From contig JALONR010000010.1 of the NCBI GenBank assembly GCA_025454815.1, positions 1 to 64,000 of the forward strand: a stretch of DNA of 64,000 bases, in the 5' to 3' direction. Shown here piece by piece: positions 35,168-45,019 of this stretch. Source of the stretch: Bacteroidales bacterium. GTDB taxonomy: Bacteria; Bacteroidota; Bacteroidia; Bacteroidales; VadinHA17. How positions within the stretch are numbered: the stretch's first letter is position 1; every line of letters starts with the position of its first letter. Made by a program: the position numbers and the translations under genes. The notes beneath the pieces are model-generated. The model did no database searches. It worked only from the letters and a program-made list of their open reading frames with translations, and was not told where the DNA came from.

Positions 35168-36982
35168 ATGAAAAGAATAATGACGGTATTGGTTTTCCTG
35201 TCGGCCTGTGTTGCCGCAGCGGCACAGGAGATTTCACTCACCGTCGATGCACCTGAAACCGTGGCAGCGGGAGAACGGTTCAGAATAGTCTATACCATCA
35301 ATTCCACTGACGGCCAGTTCACCCCTCCGAAGTTTGACCCTTCGTTCACCGTTCAGGGTCCCCAGCAATCTACCAGCCGCAGTGCACAATGGATCAACGG
35401 TGACTTCCAGAGCGTCTCAACCACCACTCTCATATATTACGTGGTGGCCGGCACCCCGGGAACGTTTGCCATTCCTTCAGCACGCTTTGAATCAAAGAAG
35501 ACCACGGTAAGCTCCCCGGAGAAGCAGATAACCGTCACGGCCGGAGGGACATCGCAGGCAGCAACAGGGCAGACTCAGGGTCAGGGCAGGACTTCAGGTG
35601 ATGCACCCGCTTCAGGATCAGATGTCTCCATGAAACTGCTCCTCGGCAGCCGGGAGGTCTGGGCCGGACAGCCTGTTTCTGCAACGCTGAAACTCTATAC
35701 ACGCGTCAACCTGTCAGGATTACAGGAGCTTAAATATCCTGATTTCAAAGGATTCCTGCGGGAGGATATTGAGACACCGCCCCTTCGCAGCCTTGAAACA
35801 GAGGTGATTGAAGGGGTGCAGTACGGTACCGGCGTCATACAGCGGTTCGTTCTGTATCCGCAGATTTCCGGAGAAATAAGTATTGACCCTGTCGAAATGA
35901 CTGTCCTCTTACAGGAACGTACAGGAGCCAGGGATCCCTTCTTTGATGACCCCTTCTTTGATAACTTCTTTTCTTCAGTTTCAACGGTTCCCAGAAGGAT
36001 AGCCACTCAACCGGCAACAATCAGGGTTAGGCCGTTGCCTGAGGCCAGGCCTGCCGATTTCCATGGCGCAGTGGGATCATTTTCCCTTGAGTCGTCCATC
36101 TCTTCAGGTGAAGCGAAGCTGAATGATGCCGTCACCATGACCGTGACCCTTAAGGGAACGGGAAACCTTAATCTTGCAGGAGAGCCAGGGATAAACTTTC
36201 CGCAGGGATTGGAAAAATATGACCCGAAGGTTACCGTAAGGGGTGGAGGAACTGCCTCGGGGACAAAGTCTTTCGAGTATCTGCTTATTCCGAGGAATAC
36301 CGGGACTTTTGTGATACCCCCGGTATCATATTCGGTCTTTGATCCGGAGCAGGGAAAATATGTGACGCTCAGAGCCGGCGGATTTACTGTCAGTGTAACC
36401 GGCACACCCGGCCAGCAGGAGAGTCCTGCTCCTGTCTATATTCCAGGAGAGGATGTCAGGTACCTCGGTCAGGATATCCGTTTTATCAGGAATGGCAACG
36501 GCAGGCTTAAAACGGTTTCATCACCGCTGATTGCCTCCCTCCATTACTGGCTCTGGTTTGCCCTTGCGCTTTTCCTGGCAGCTGCGGTATTGCTTCTCAG
36601 GCGTGAGCAGATCAGGCGAAATGCAGACATAGCGGGCCTGCGCCGAAGAAAGGCTGCAAAGAACGCACGCAGCCGGCTTGCCAAAGCCAACACAATGCTC
36701 AGGTCAGGTAAGAACGAGCAGGTGAATGCCGAGGTGGCAAGGGCTTTATGGGGCTACCTGGGAGACAAACTGCGCATCCCCAGGTCAGAGATTACCCGGG
36801 AAAAGTGTACCGGCCTGCTGAGGGAGAGGAGAATTAACGAGGACCTTATCACAGAACTTGAAAGGATCCTTACCGCTACCGAATACTCACAATATGCACC
36901 GGTTTCAGAAGGTGAGAGCCCTGCCGCCCTCTGTAAGCGCGCCGCCACACTTATAGGAAGGCTTGACGACTTACTGGATTAA
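35168..36982 (+). CDS. batD: BatD, oxygen-tolerance family membrane protein
   Basis: This 604-residue BatD protein has a signal peptide (cleavage near AAAAQE), several beta-sandwich domains with paired motifs (DGQFTPPKFDPSF, YLLIPRNTGTFVIPPVSYSVFDPEQGKY), one membrane helix (HYWLWFALALFLAAAVLLL, near 460) and a helical cytoplasmic tail. ATG at 35168 gives a proper signal sequence; TTG at 35150 would overlap batC. It is likely the scaffold of the Bat assembly. Confidence 0.92.
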   Translation: MKRIMTVLVFLSACVAAAAQEISLTVDAPETVAAGERFRIVYTINSTDGQFTPPKFDPSFTVQGPQQSTSRSAQWINGDFQSVSTTTLIYYVVAGTPGTFAIPSARFESKKTTVSSPEKQITVTAGGTSQAATGQTQGQGRTSGDAPASGSDVSMKLLLGSREVWAGQPVSATLKLYTRVNLSGLQELKYPDFKGFLREDIETPPLRSLETEVIEGVQYGTGVIQRFVLYPQISGEISIDPVEMTVLLQERTGARDPFFDDPFFDNFFSSVSTVPRRIATQPATIRVRPLPEARPADFHGAVGSFSLESSISSGEAKLNDAVTMTVTLKGTGNLNLAGEPGINFPQGLEKYDPKVTVRGGGTASGTKSFEYLLIPRNTGTFVIPPVSYSVFDPEQGKYVTLRAGGFTVSVTGTPGQQESPAPVYIPGEDVRYLGQDIRFIRNGNGRLKTVSSPLIASLHYWLWFALALFLAAAVLLLRREQIRRNADIAGLRRRKAAKNARSRLAKANTMLRSGKNEQVNAEVARALWGYLGDKLRIPRSEITREKCTGLLRERRINEDLITELERILTATEYSQYAPVSEGESPAALCKRAATLIGRLDDLLD

Positions 36983-36987
36983 AGAAA

Positions 36988-37755
36988 ATGGAGAAGATGC
37001 AAAGGATACTGATAATAACTATCCTGTTCATGGCAGGCCTCACGGGCCTGGCCGGGCAAACGCCGGAAGAAAGATATTCTCAGGCCGGCGAACTGTACTC
37101 TTCAGGTGATTACTCCGGTGCGGCAGCCATTTACAGGAAACTATGGGACGAGGGATTCAGAAGTGAAGACCTGCTTTATAATACGGGCAATGCCTTCTTC
37201 AAGGCAGGCGACAATGCATCGGCCATTCTCTTCTATGAGCGGGCAAAACTGTTAGCTCCTGCCGATGAGGACATTGACTACAACCTCCAGATAGCCAGGA
37301 GCCGCATAACAGACAGGTTCGAGACCGTTCCGCAGCTCTTTTTCGTCCGGTGGTTTGATTTCGTTTCTCTTCTGGCATCCACAAACTTCTGGGCAGTATC
37401 TGCCCTTTTAATGTTCATCGCATCACTCGCGCTGGGACTGGTATTCCTGACGAAATCCCGGGCCCGCGGCCGTCTTCTTTCCTTCTGGCTTTCAATTGCC
37501 TTTCTGACCATCTCACTGGTGATGATATCACTGGCCGTGCGCGGTAATTCACTGGTCAACAATAACCGGAAAGCAGTGATCACATGCAGCATAGTAACCG
37601 GCCGCAGCGCCCCCGGAGAGACAGGCAATGAACTCTTTGTACTTCACTCGGGAACCACTGTCACCATTGAACAGGAACTTGGCGCGTACATGGAGGTCAG
37701 GCTTCCTGACGGAAACAAGGGATGGGTCAGCTCCCCGTGCATGGAAAAGATTTGA
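36988..37755 (+). CDS. batE: BatE, TPR and SH3-like membrane protein
   Basis: The 255-residue product has a signal peptide, two TPR units (YSQAGELYSSGDYSGAAAIY; NTGNAFFKAGDNASAILFY), two membrane helices (WAVSALLMFIASLALGLVFL; FWLSIAFLTISLVMISLAV) and a C-terminal SH3-like segment (VLHSGTTVTI, MEVRLPDGNKGWV). This is the usual BatE layout and closes the bat operon, starting 5 bases after batD. Confidence 0.88.
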   Translation: MEKMQRILIITILFMAGLTGLAGQTPEERYSQAGELYSSGDYSGAAAIYRKLWDEGFRSEDLLYNTGNAFFKAGDNASAILFYERAKLLAPADEDIDYNLQIARSRITDRFETVPQLFFVRWFDFVSLLASTNFWAVSALLMFIASLALGLVFLTKSRARGRLLSFWLSIAFLTISLVMISLAVRGNSLVNNNRKAVITCSIVTGRSAPGETGNELFVLHSGTTVTIEQELGAYMEVRLPDGNKGWVSSPCMEKI

Positions 37756-37831
37756 TGCCACGAAAAAAAATCAACTGATTCCATTCAGACGTTTTTCTTA
37801 TCTTTCGTCCCGGAATAATTAAACTCCGGCC

Positions 37832-38257
37832 ATGAAAAACATCCTGTCCATTCTTGTTATTGCATCAATCCTGGTAATTACGGCTACAGCCTGCAAAAAG
37901 AGAGGCATGTCTGAGGAGGGTCCAACCGATGTGCGTATCCTCAATGAGACCGGCCAGACAATTGAAGATGTCACGGTCACTGTCACCGATGATACCTCAT
38001 ATGATGACCGCATTTACAACTTCGGCACAGTTGCTGACGGTGCTTATACTGATTATCATCGTTTTGACATCGCTTTTCCGAAAGCTGACATAACAGTGAA
38101 GATCGGGGGCGTGACATGGTCAACCCCGCCGGCGAACTTCAGTTATCTGACCTATATTGGTCAGGACCGCATCACCTACACCCTGACAATAGCCGACCAG
38201 CCGAACCGTGTACTGGGCCTTGAAGTAACCATTGAAGAGCCTATAGACGATCTCTAG
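37832..38257 (+). CDS. Small lipoprotein of unknown function
   Basis: A 141-residue lipoprotein with lipobox ITATAC (Cys21) and a single beta-sandwich-like domain (DVRILNETGQTIEDVTVTV, YTDYHRF, KIGGVTWSTPPAN). I recognise no named family. It is 76 bases past batE and 6 bases before the molybdopterin oxidoreductase gene, so it could be transcribed with either. Confidence 0.75.
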   Translation: MKNILSILVIASILVITATACKKRGMSEEGPTDVRILNETGQTIEDVTVTVTDDTSYDDRIYNFGTVADGAYTDYHRFDIAFPKADITVKIGGVTWSTPPANFSYLTYIGQDRITYTLTIADQPNRVLGLEVTIEEPIDDL

Positions 38258-38263
38258 CAGCCG

Positions 38264-40291
38264 ATGAAAGAATTCTTAACAGTCTGTCCGAGAAACTGTT
38301 ACAGCACATGTACCTTCAGGGTTTTCACCGAGGATGGGAAGGTAAAACGAATCCTGCCCTATGGGGACAACCTGGCCACGCCTGAGGGGCCGTGCATCAA
38401 GGGGCTTTCTTATCTTGAGAGGGAGTATTCTCCGGAACGGATCCTGTATCCGCTGCAACGGCAGCCTGATGGTTCATTCGAACGTATTGGCACTGACGAG
38501 GCACTGGCCCTGGTTGCGGCCAGGCTTTCAGATGCAAGGGGGAAGCACGGGCCCCATTCAGTTCTGTTTTATAAGGGCAGCGGCTGTTCAGGGTTGAGCA
38601 ATGATATTGCATCAGCGTTCTGGAGACAGTTTGGCGGCGCCACCACAACTTACGGCAACCTTTGCTGGCCGGCGGGACTGGAGGCCGTCAGGCTGACCCT
38701 CGGGGAGGTGAAGCATAACCTTCCATGGGACCTGGCCAATGCCTCGATGATCATTCTCTGGGGCAAGAACTCCGCCGAGACCAACGTCCAGGAGATGATC
38801 CACATTGAAAAGGCAAGGGACAACGGGGCAAGAGTTGTTGTCATAGACCCGCGGCGCACCATCACTGCAGACAAGGCGGACATACTCATCAGGCCGCGGC
38901 CCGGCACCGACGCCGCCCTGGCACTGGCTATGGCGCGCGTGATCATTGACCGCGGAATGACTGACAATGAGTTCATACGGGAACACGTCACGGGCTTTGA
39001 AAAGTTTAAAGCGTCGCTTCAGATGACTCCTGACAAGGCGCAGGAAATCACAGGTATACCTGCTGATGAGATTATTGAGCTTGCGATGGCGGCGGCCGGT
39101 GCCGGGCGTCTGACGATAATTGCCGGTTACGGTCTGCAGCGATATACCAACGGCGGGCAGACCATCCGGTCAATACTATCCATCCCGGTGATAACCGGTA
39201 TGCTTGGTAAACCGGGGTGCGGGTTCAATTTTGCCAACCTCCAGAGCTATATTTTCGACGATATAAAGGAGCCTCTGAGCTATTATCCTGATAAGGAGAA
39301 GGATAAGCCTTTCCGGCGGGCCATCTCCATGGCAACCTTCGGGCCTGATTTCTTTGCCCTTGAGGAGCCTGCCATTGAGGTTGCGTGGGTTGAGAGGGGT
39401 AATCCGTTGATCCAGCTTCCCGGCAGCGGAGAGGTAAGAAAGGCATTTGAATCAATACCTTTCAAGGTTGTGGTCGAGCAGTTTATGACTGACACTGCCG
39501 CAATGGCTGACATCATATTTCCGGCAAAGGGGATCTTTGAGCAGGCTGATGTGGTTGGTTCCTACTGGAACCCCTATGCACAGTATAAACCGAAGGTAAC
39601 AGACCTGCCGGGCGAGGTTATACCAGAGAGTGAGATTTACTGGCGCCTGGCGCAGCTGATCGGGATACCTGCCGGAAACGAAACAGGCATACCGGCCCCG
39701 GATGAATATGACAACTGGCTCATGGAGCGTATAAGTCACACACCCGGCTTCGTGCGTGAGGAGTTGTTCAGGAATCCCGTCATTCCGGAGCAGAATGAGC
39801 ATCCGGCCTATTCAAACATGAAATTTGACACCCCTTCAGGGAAGATAGAGCTGTGGTCTGAGGTGGCTGCAAGGCAGTGGGGTGTAAATCCCCTGCCGGC
39901 ATATGAGCCTCCGGACGAGTTCGGCGAGGCGCATCTTCCGTTCAGGCTGATGACACCGAATATTGCATCCCGTATCCATTCCCAGTTTGGCAACCTGGAG
40001 GCCATTAAAAATGTTGTGGAAGAGCCGGTGTGGGAGATTTCGGTTGCCGATGCAAGGAGACGGGGTCTGAAGAGCGGAGACACAATAAGGATCTTCAACT
40101 CACGCGGAGAGGTAACCGGCAGGATCAGGGTCACCGCACGGGTAATGAGCGGCAGCCTTGTTTTTCCAAACGGCATTTGGCTTGGTGAAGGAGGCGGGGT
40201 GAACAGGCTGATTGCCCCGTCGGAAACCGACATGGGTCATGGTGCTGCATTTCACAACACCAGGGCGGATATAGAAAAGGTGGAGCTATGA
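38264..40291 (+). CDS. Molybdopterin oxidoreductase, DMSO reductase family (no Tat signal)
   Basis: This 675-residue catalytic subunit binds a bis-MGD molybdenum or tungsten cofactor. Cys8, Cys12, Cys16 and Cys44 (CPRNCYSTC ... GPCIKG) form an N-terminal [4Fe-4S] site. Cys134 in YGNLCWPAG is the candidate metal ligand, as in polysulfide or thiosulfate reductases. MGD-binding stretches include WGKNSAETN and VVVIDPRRT, and the C-terminal domain holds LMTPNIASRIHSQFGN. No twin-arginine signal precedes the first Cys, so it should be cytoplasmic, unlike most DMSO-reductase relatives. The next gene encodes its FeS/anchor partner. The substrate is unknown. Confidence 0.88.
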   Translation: MKEFLTVCPRNCYSTCTFRVFTEDGKVKRILPYGDNLATPEGPCIKGLSYLEREYSPERILYPLQRQPDGSFERIGTDEALALVAARLSDARGKHGPHSVLFYKGSGCSGLSNDIASAFWRQFGGATTTYGNLCWPAGLEAVRLTLGEVKHNLPWDLANASMIILWGKNSAETNVQEMIHIEKARDNGARVVVIDPRRTITADKADILIRPRPGTDAALALAMARVIIDRGMTDNEFIREHVTGFEKFKASLQMTPDKAQEITGIPADEIIELAMAAAGAGRLTIIAGYGLQRYTNGGQTIRSILSIPVITGMLGKPGCGFNFANLQSYIFDDIKEPLSYYPDKEKDKPFRRAISMATFGPDFFALEEPAIEVAWVERGNPLIQLPGSGEVRKAFESIPFKVVVEQFMTDTAAMADIIFPAKGIFEQADVVGSYWNPYAQYKPKVTDLPGEVIPESEIYWRLAQLIGIPAGNETGIPAPDEYDNWLMERISHTPGFVREELFRNPVIPEQNEHPAYSNMKFDTPSGKIELWSEVAARQWGVNPLPAYEPPDEFGEAHLPFRLMTPNIASRIHSQFGNLEAIKNVVEEPVWEISVADARRRGLKSGDTIRIFNSRGEVTGRIRVTARVMSGSLVFPNGIWLGEGGGVNRLIAPSETDMGHGAAFHNTRADIEKVEL

Positions 40292-41622
40292 GAAAGGGAT
40301 TCACATTTGATGCCGCACTCTGTGTCAGCTGCAAGGCCTGCAGCGCAGCCTGCGTCCTCGAGAACGGGCTTCTGCCCGGCACGCGCACCCTCTTCGCCTG
40401 GAATGATCATGCCCTGCCATTGGTGAATGTGATAAATCTTTCACTGGCCTGCAACCATTGTTCCGATCCCGCCTGCGCCTCAGGATGCCCGGCAGTTGCC
40501 TACACCATAAACGAAGACGGAGTTGTAATCCACCACCCTGACAGGTGCATGGGGTGCGGTTACTGTACCTGGAGATGTCCGTATGACGCCCCGAAGATCA
40601 ATGCCGCCCTCGGATATATCGAAAAATGCCATTTCTGTGCCGGCAGGACTGCTGAAGGGATTGAACCGGCCTGTGTGACTGCCTGTCCGACAGGTGCCCT
40701 TAAAATGACCGAAACACATGAATTTGACGATTCGCTCCCGGCCTGGATACCTGATACAGGAATGAAGCCATCGGTGACCCTGAGAAACACAGGGAATCTG
40801 AATAAGCCACGGATAATACCTGCTGACAATGAGTCAGTTGGAGAAATGAGTGAGGTCAGGTCATTGTCCGGTGCACCGGAGAATGATGCCGCCAGCCTGA
40901 AGAAGGAGTGGAGTCTTGTGGCATTCTCCCTGCTGGTTATCACTGCTTCAGTCATGATCGGAATAAATGTACTTACGGGTTCTGTTGCCCGGGGGATGAT
41001 GCCATTCCTGCTTATGGCTGCTGCCATGATTGTTTCGGTAATCCACCTCGGCAGACCGGAAAGGGGATGGAGGGCTGTACTCAACATCATTTCATCTCCC
41101 CTGAGCCGTGAAGTTACAATTGTAATCCTGCTGACAGGTGTGACCCTTCTTAACTGGCTGAAACCCGGGCTTATACCTCCGCTCGTTTCTGCCATTATGG
41201 CTGTCATGGCATTGATATCTATTGACCTGGTCTATTTTGCCGCAGACCGCTCAATGAATCTGCGTCTCCACAGCGGCCAGGCATTTTTTACCGCTCTTTA
41301 TGCTGCCTCGTGGTTCGTTGAACCCCGACTGATCTTCACAGTCTTTTCGATGCTTGCTGCCGTCTCGGTTGTACTGAGATATGAATCAGCGGAAAGGATG
41401 GGCTTGGCAAGGGCTGTTTACTACTTCAGGGCAATGGCACTGCCACTGGTGTTCATACTAATTTATCCGGGCAATCCGGTAACTGACATTTCAGCCATGG
41501 TCCTTTTCGTTGCCGGGCTTGTTGCCGACAGGCTCCTGTTCTATATCGACTTCAATCCTCCTCATATCCGGAAGACGATCAGGGAACATTTTGAGAAAGA
41601 ATATGATTCAGTCAAGGATTAG
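40288..41622 (+). CDS. Fused DmsB-like FeS subunit and DmsC-like membrane anchor
   Basis: The 444-residue product fuses two usually separate subunits. Residues 1 to about 150 carry four [4Fe-4S] clusters: CVSCKACSAAC (Cys12, 15, 18, 22), CNHCSDPACASGC, CMGCGYCTWRC and CHFC...CVTAC. Residues about 205-440 hold some eight membrane helices of DmsC type, including ISVIHLGRPERGWRAV. It would link the quinone pool to the catalytic subunit encoded just upstream (ATGA overlap). With no export signal on either protein, the FeS domain should face the cytoplasm. Confidence 0.88.
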   Translation: MRKGFTFDAALCVSCKACSAACVLENGLLPGTRTLFAWNDHALPLVNVINLSLACNHCSDPACASGCPAVAYTINEDGVVIHHPDRCMGCGYCTWRCPYDAPKINAALGYIEKCHFCAGRTAEGIEPACVTACPTGALKMTETHEFDDSLPAWIPDTGMKPSVTLRNTGNLNKPRIIPADNESVGEMSEVRSLSGAPENDAASLKKEWSLVAFSLLVITASVMIGINVLTGSVARGMMPFLLMAAAMIVSVIHLGRPERGWRAVLNIISSPLSREVTIVILLTGVTLLNWLKPGLIPPLVSAIMAVMALISIDLVYFAADRSMNLRLHSGQAFFTALYAASWFVEPRLIFTVFSMLAAVSVVLRYESAERMGLARAVYYFRAMALPLVFILIYPGNPVTDISAMVLFVAGLVADRLLFYIDFNPPHIRKTIREHFEKEYDSVKD

Positions 41623-41695
41623 CAATCACCTGCATGGGTCACCCCGTTTCGGATTAATGAGATAGAAGTGCCTGTTAAAATTTAATATCAGTAAA

Positions 41696-42865
41696 ATGAA
41701 AAATAAGGAGATAAACAGTGTCAGAACGCCGGTATACCGTGATTCCGGCTTTGAGCTCCCTACAGCTGCAACCACCTCCGGGGCTTTTGCTTCAGAAATA
41801 AACCACGAGCGGGAGCCTGATCTTTATATCTATTCCCGGTATCGCAATCCCACAGTTGTTGCAGCAGAAGAGGCTCTGATGGAGGCAGAGGGATGTAAAT
41901 GGGCGCTCCTCTCGCAGTCGGGTATGGCAGCGATTGACATAGCCCTTTCAATTTTCCAGGAGGCAGGGAGGCAGAGCAACTGGCTTTTTTTCTCGGAGAT
42001 ATACGGCGGCACTCTTTCCTATATCGGGAGCGTCCTGCAGAAGCGCCGTGGCATGGAGGTAAGCTATTTCCGCCCGACAGACGGGAGGTATGACTACCGT
42101 CAGCTTGAGAGCGCCCTGTCAGACATCAGGCCTGACATATTATACTTTGAGACCATTTCCAACCCGTTGCTTATTGTTGCCGAAGGGAGAAGGGTTATTG
42201 GGCTCGGGAAGAAATACGGTGCAAGGGTCATTGTTGACAACACCTTCGCCACACCAATGCTCTGGAAACCGCTTGATGACGGGGCAGACCTGGTGATACA
42301 CAGCGCAACAAAGTATCTTTCCGGTCACGGCAATCTTACTGCAGGTGTTATCTGCGGCAACGACAGGGTGCTGATGCAAAGTGCGGTAGAGTACCGCAAA
42401 TTTGTGGGTCACATGCTGTCGCCTGATGATGCCTACCGGCTGCAGACGCAGATGGCATCATTCACTTTGCGGTTCAGGCAGCAGTGTGACAATGCCGCCG
42501 CCGTGGCAGCAATTCTGAAATCTTCAGACCGGGTCTCCGGCGTTCTCTATCCCGGGCTGGAGACCCATGATACCCATGCTGCGGCAAAGGACCTTACCGG
42601 CGGGAGGGGGTATGGCGCCATGATCACCTTTGATCTTGCCGGAGTTTCGCCGGAGGCAAAGAGAAAGAGCCGCGACAGGTTTATTGCATCCGTATATCCT
42701 GAGATACGTCTTATACCTACGCTCGGAGACAACCATACCATACTGATGCCGGTGGAGTCTGTGTGGGGTGCAAAATACCCGGAGCCGGGAATGATAAGGA
42801 TGTCAGTAGGTTTTGAGGAAACCGGCAGGCTGGCAGATGTAATCAGAAGAGGGCTGGAAAGCTGA
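41696..42865 (+). CDS. Trans-sulfuration-family PLP enzyme (cystathionine gamma-synthase / methionine gamma-lyase type)
   Basis: This PLP enzyme of the Cys/Met metabolism family has 389 residues. It has YSRYRNPTV, SQSGMAAI, FETISNPLL, VDNTFATP (Asp181) and Lys206 in HSATKYLSGHGN, the cofactor lysine. The family includes MetB, MetC, methionine gamma-lyase and O-acetylhomoserine sulfhydrylase, which cannot be separated by eye. No SAM riboswitch or other met gene is beside it. It appears to be transcribed alone. Confidence 0.87.
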   Translation: MKNKEINSVRTPVYRDSGFELPTAATTSGAFASEINHEREPDLYIYSRYRNPTVVAAEEALMEAEGCKWALLSQSGMAAIDIALSIFQEAGRQSNWLFFSEIYGGTLSYIGSVLQKRRGMEVSYFRPTDGRYDYRQLESALSDIRPDILYFETISNPLLIVAEGRRVIGLGKKYGARVIVDNTFATPMLWKPLDDGADLVIHSATKYLSGHGNLTAGVICGNDRVLMQSAVEYRKFVGHMLSPDDAYRLQTQMASFTLRFRQQCDNAAAVAAILKSSDRVSGVLYPGLETHDTHAAAKDLTGGRGYGAMITFDLAGVSPEAKRKSRDRFIASVYPEIRLIPTLGDNHTILMPVESVWGAKYPEPGMIRMSVGFEETGRLADVIRRGLES

Positions 42866-42873
42866 TCCCCGGT

Positions 42874-43536
42874 TTACCAGTTTACCGGCTCCAGTCCCCT
42901 GGCAGCCAGCCATTCATTGCATTTGCTGAAGTGTGAGCATCCGAAGAAACCCCTTGAGGCAGAGAGAGGGGAGGGGTGTACCGTTTTGAGGACCAGATGC
43001 CTGGCTTCGTCTATTGAAGCACCCTTGTTTTGTGCATATGCACCCCACAGCATGAACACCAGGTTCTCACGGTGATGGTTGAGGGCGCTGATGGCTGCAT
43101 CGGTGAACCGTTCCCACCCTTTGTTCTGGTGTGAGAGTGCCTGGTGTGCCCTTACAGTAAGTATTGCATTGAGCAGAAGCACACCCTGGCGGGCCCACCG
43201 CTCGAGGTTTCCTGAGCGGGGCACAGGTACCCCAAGGTCGCGGTTCAGCTCCTTAAAGATATTTACCAGGCTGGGAGGGAATTCGGTTCCGTCAGTGACG
43301 GAGAAGCATAGGCCATGAGCCTGTCCGTAATTGTGATACGGGTCCTGCCCGATGATGACAACCCTGACTTTTTCAAAAGGGCACAGGTCAAATGCGTTGA
43401 AGATTTGGTTGCCGGGAGGAAAGACCTGCCTTGTGCGGTACTCCTCCCTGACAAATGTGGCCAGGGCACTGAAATAATCCTTTTCGAATTCTCCGTGCAG
43501 CTTCTCCTTCCAGCCTGTCTCTATTTTTACATCCAT
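42874..43536 (-). CDS. ung: Uracil-DNA glycosylase
   Basis: The 220-residue product removes uracil from DNA. Family 1 motifs are intact: GQDPYHNYGQAHG (catalytic Asp65), LLLNAILTVRAHQALSH, LVFMLWGAYAQNKG and HPSPLSASRGFFGCSHFSK. Length is standard. Its stop lies 8 bases from that of the convergent trans-sulfuration gene. Confidence 0.97.
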   Translation of the reverse strand: MDVKIETGWKEKLHGEFEKDYFSALATFVREEYRTRQVFPPGNQIFNAFDLCPFEKVRVVIIGQDPYHNYGQAHGLCFSVTDGTEFPPSLVNIFKELNRDLGVPVPRSGNLERWARQGVLLLNAILTVRAHQALSHQNKGWERFTDAAISALNHHRENLVFMLWGAYAQNKGASIDEARHLVLKTVHPSPLSASRGFFGCSHFSKCNEWLAARGLEPVNW

Positions 43537-43635
43537 GCTGACGTTTAAATATGCTGTTAAATATATTGATTTTCGACGGAAGTGAATTTGTTTCCCGGAA
43601 CGGTCAGAAATTTAGTTAAATTAGGACCTCAAATT

Positions 43636-44661
43636 ATGAAAGTGATGATTGACCTGCGCAGTGACACCGTGACGAAACCATCAGCCGGGATGCTTGATTT
43701 CATGATGAATACACCGGTTGGAGACATGGTCTTCGGCGAGGACCCGGCGGTGAATGAACTTGAAGCAATGGCCGCAGACCTGTTCGGTATGGAGGCGGCC
43801 CTTTATTGTCCTTCCGGAACCATGACCAACCAGATTGCCATAAATGTGCATACCAGGCCCGGTGACGAGGTGATCTGCAGTCATATGGCCCATATCTATC
43901 TCTTCGAGGGAGGTGGTGTGGCTTTCAATTCGGGTGCATCGGTGGCCCTTATACAATCTGACAACGGCACCTTCACCGCTGAGGATGTAAGGCAGCATAT
44001 CAATAATCCTGATGACCCGCACAAGGCCTATTCAAGGCTTGTTGAGGTGGAGAACACAGTCAACCGTGGCGCGGGCACCTGCTGGGATTTCAGCGAGATG
44101 GTACGGATCAGGGAGTTGTGTGACCAGAGGCACCTGGGGTATCATCTTGATGGTGCTCGGCTCTTCAACGCTATGGTTGCCGACGGCCGGAAACCCCGGG
44201 AATACGGGGCTCTCTTTGACTCGATTTCCATCTGCCTTTCCAAGGGGCTTGGTGCTCCGGTGGGATCACTGCTGATTGGGAACCGCGATTTCATAAGACA
44301 GGGCGCCCGTGTGAGAAAGCTCTTCGGAGGTGCAATGAGACAGGCAGGTTATATCGCCGCTGCCGGAATCTACGCACTGAAAAACAATGTGGCAAGGCTG
44401 GCAGATGATCATCGCAATGCCTCGGCGCTAGCCGAAGCCCTGAAGCAGTGCAGACTGACGGAGATGGTTAATTATGGAGGCACTAACATCGTCATCTTTA
44501 CACTCAAACCCGGTATGAAGGCTTCTGAGTTTCTCGAAAAGATAAAGGGCAGGGGCATCCTTGCCCTCAGGACAGGCGAGAGAAGCATCAGAATGGTCAC
44601 CCACCTCGATCTGAGTGAAGTTCAGATCAGGGAAGCCTGCGATATCCTTGCTACCCTTTAA
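43636..44661 (+). CDS. ltaE: Low-specificity threonine aldolase
   Basis: This PLP enzyme (341 residues) cleaves L-threonine or allo-threonine to glycine and acetaldehyde. It has IDLRSDTVTKPSAGML, GDMVFGEDPAVNELE, CPSGTMTNQIAI, HLDGARLFNA and Lys203 in LSKGLGAPVGS. ATG at 43636 (or 43645) matches the family start; an in-frame GTG at 43582 is too far upstream. Its last 11 bases overlap the 3' end of the convergent DUF486 gene. Confidence 0.93.
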   Translation: MKVMIDLRSDTVTKPSAGMLDFMMNTPVGDMVFGEDPAVNELEAMAADLFGMEAALYCPSGTMTNQIAINVHTRPGDEVICSHMAHIYLFEGGGVAFNSGASVALIQSDNGTFTAEDVRQHINNPDDPHKAYSRLVEVENTVNRGAGTCWDFSEMVRIRELCDQRHLGYHLDGARLFNAMVADGRKPREYGALFDSISICLSKGLGAPVGSLLIGNRDFIRQGARVRKLFGGAMRQAGYIAAAGIYALKNNVARLADDHRNASALAEALKQCRLTEMVNYGGTNIVIFTLKPGMKASEFLEKIKGRGILALRTGERSIRMVTHLDLSEVQIREACDILATL

Positions 44662-45019
44662 AGGTGAAATAAATAGCGCCCAGGATGCAGATGAATGCAA
44701 AAAGGTGATTGAGCCTGAATGACTCGGTACGGAAAAACAACAGCGTAAAGACCACAAAAACCGAAATGGAGATCACCTCCTGGATGATCTTCAGCTCCAC
44801 CAGTGAAAACGGACCTCCCGTGCCACGATAACCGATCCTGTTGGCCGGCACCTGGAAGAAATACTCAAACAGTGCTATACCCCAGCTGGCCAGCACAATG
44901 CCAAAAAGCCCCAGCAGTGCATTCTTCGAAACGTTCTGGTATCTGAGATGACCGTACCATGCTATGGTCATGAAGGAGTTGGATACGATCAGCAGCAGTA
45001 TTGACCAGAGTCCTTTCAT
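44651..45019 (-). CDS. DUF486 family small membrane protein
   Basis: This 122-residue protein has four hydrophobic segments (LWSILLLIVSNSFMTIAWYG; LLGLFGIVLASWGIALFEYFF; QEVISISVFVVFTLLFF; FAFICILGAIYFTF), with QVPANRIGY and LKIIQEVI as DUF486 landmarks. DUF486 resembles a half-size DMT transporter, but transport has not been shown to my knowledge. The gene overlaps the acetyltransferase stop (ATGA) and is last in the kamA operon, so it could move the operon's product or substrate. Confidence 0.85.
   Translation of the reverse strand: MKGLWSILLLIVSNSFMTIAWYGHLRYQNVSKNALLGLFGIVLASWGIALFEYFFQVPANRIGYRGTGGPFSLVELKIIQEVISISVFVVFTLLFFRTESFRLNHLFAFICILGAIYFTFKG

Noticed and set aside
40560-41207. 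215-codon minus-strand open frame
   Set aside because: Lies wholly inside the FeS/membrane-anchor gene, which has clear motifs; the antisense frame has none.
41623-41695. SAM or other methionine riboswitch before the trans-sulfuration gene
   Set aside because: The 73-base gap is too short and shows none of the conserved blocks.
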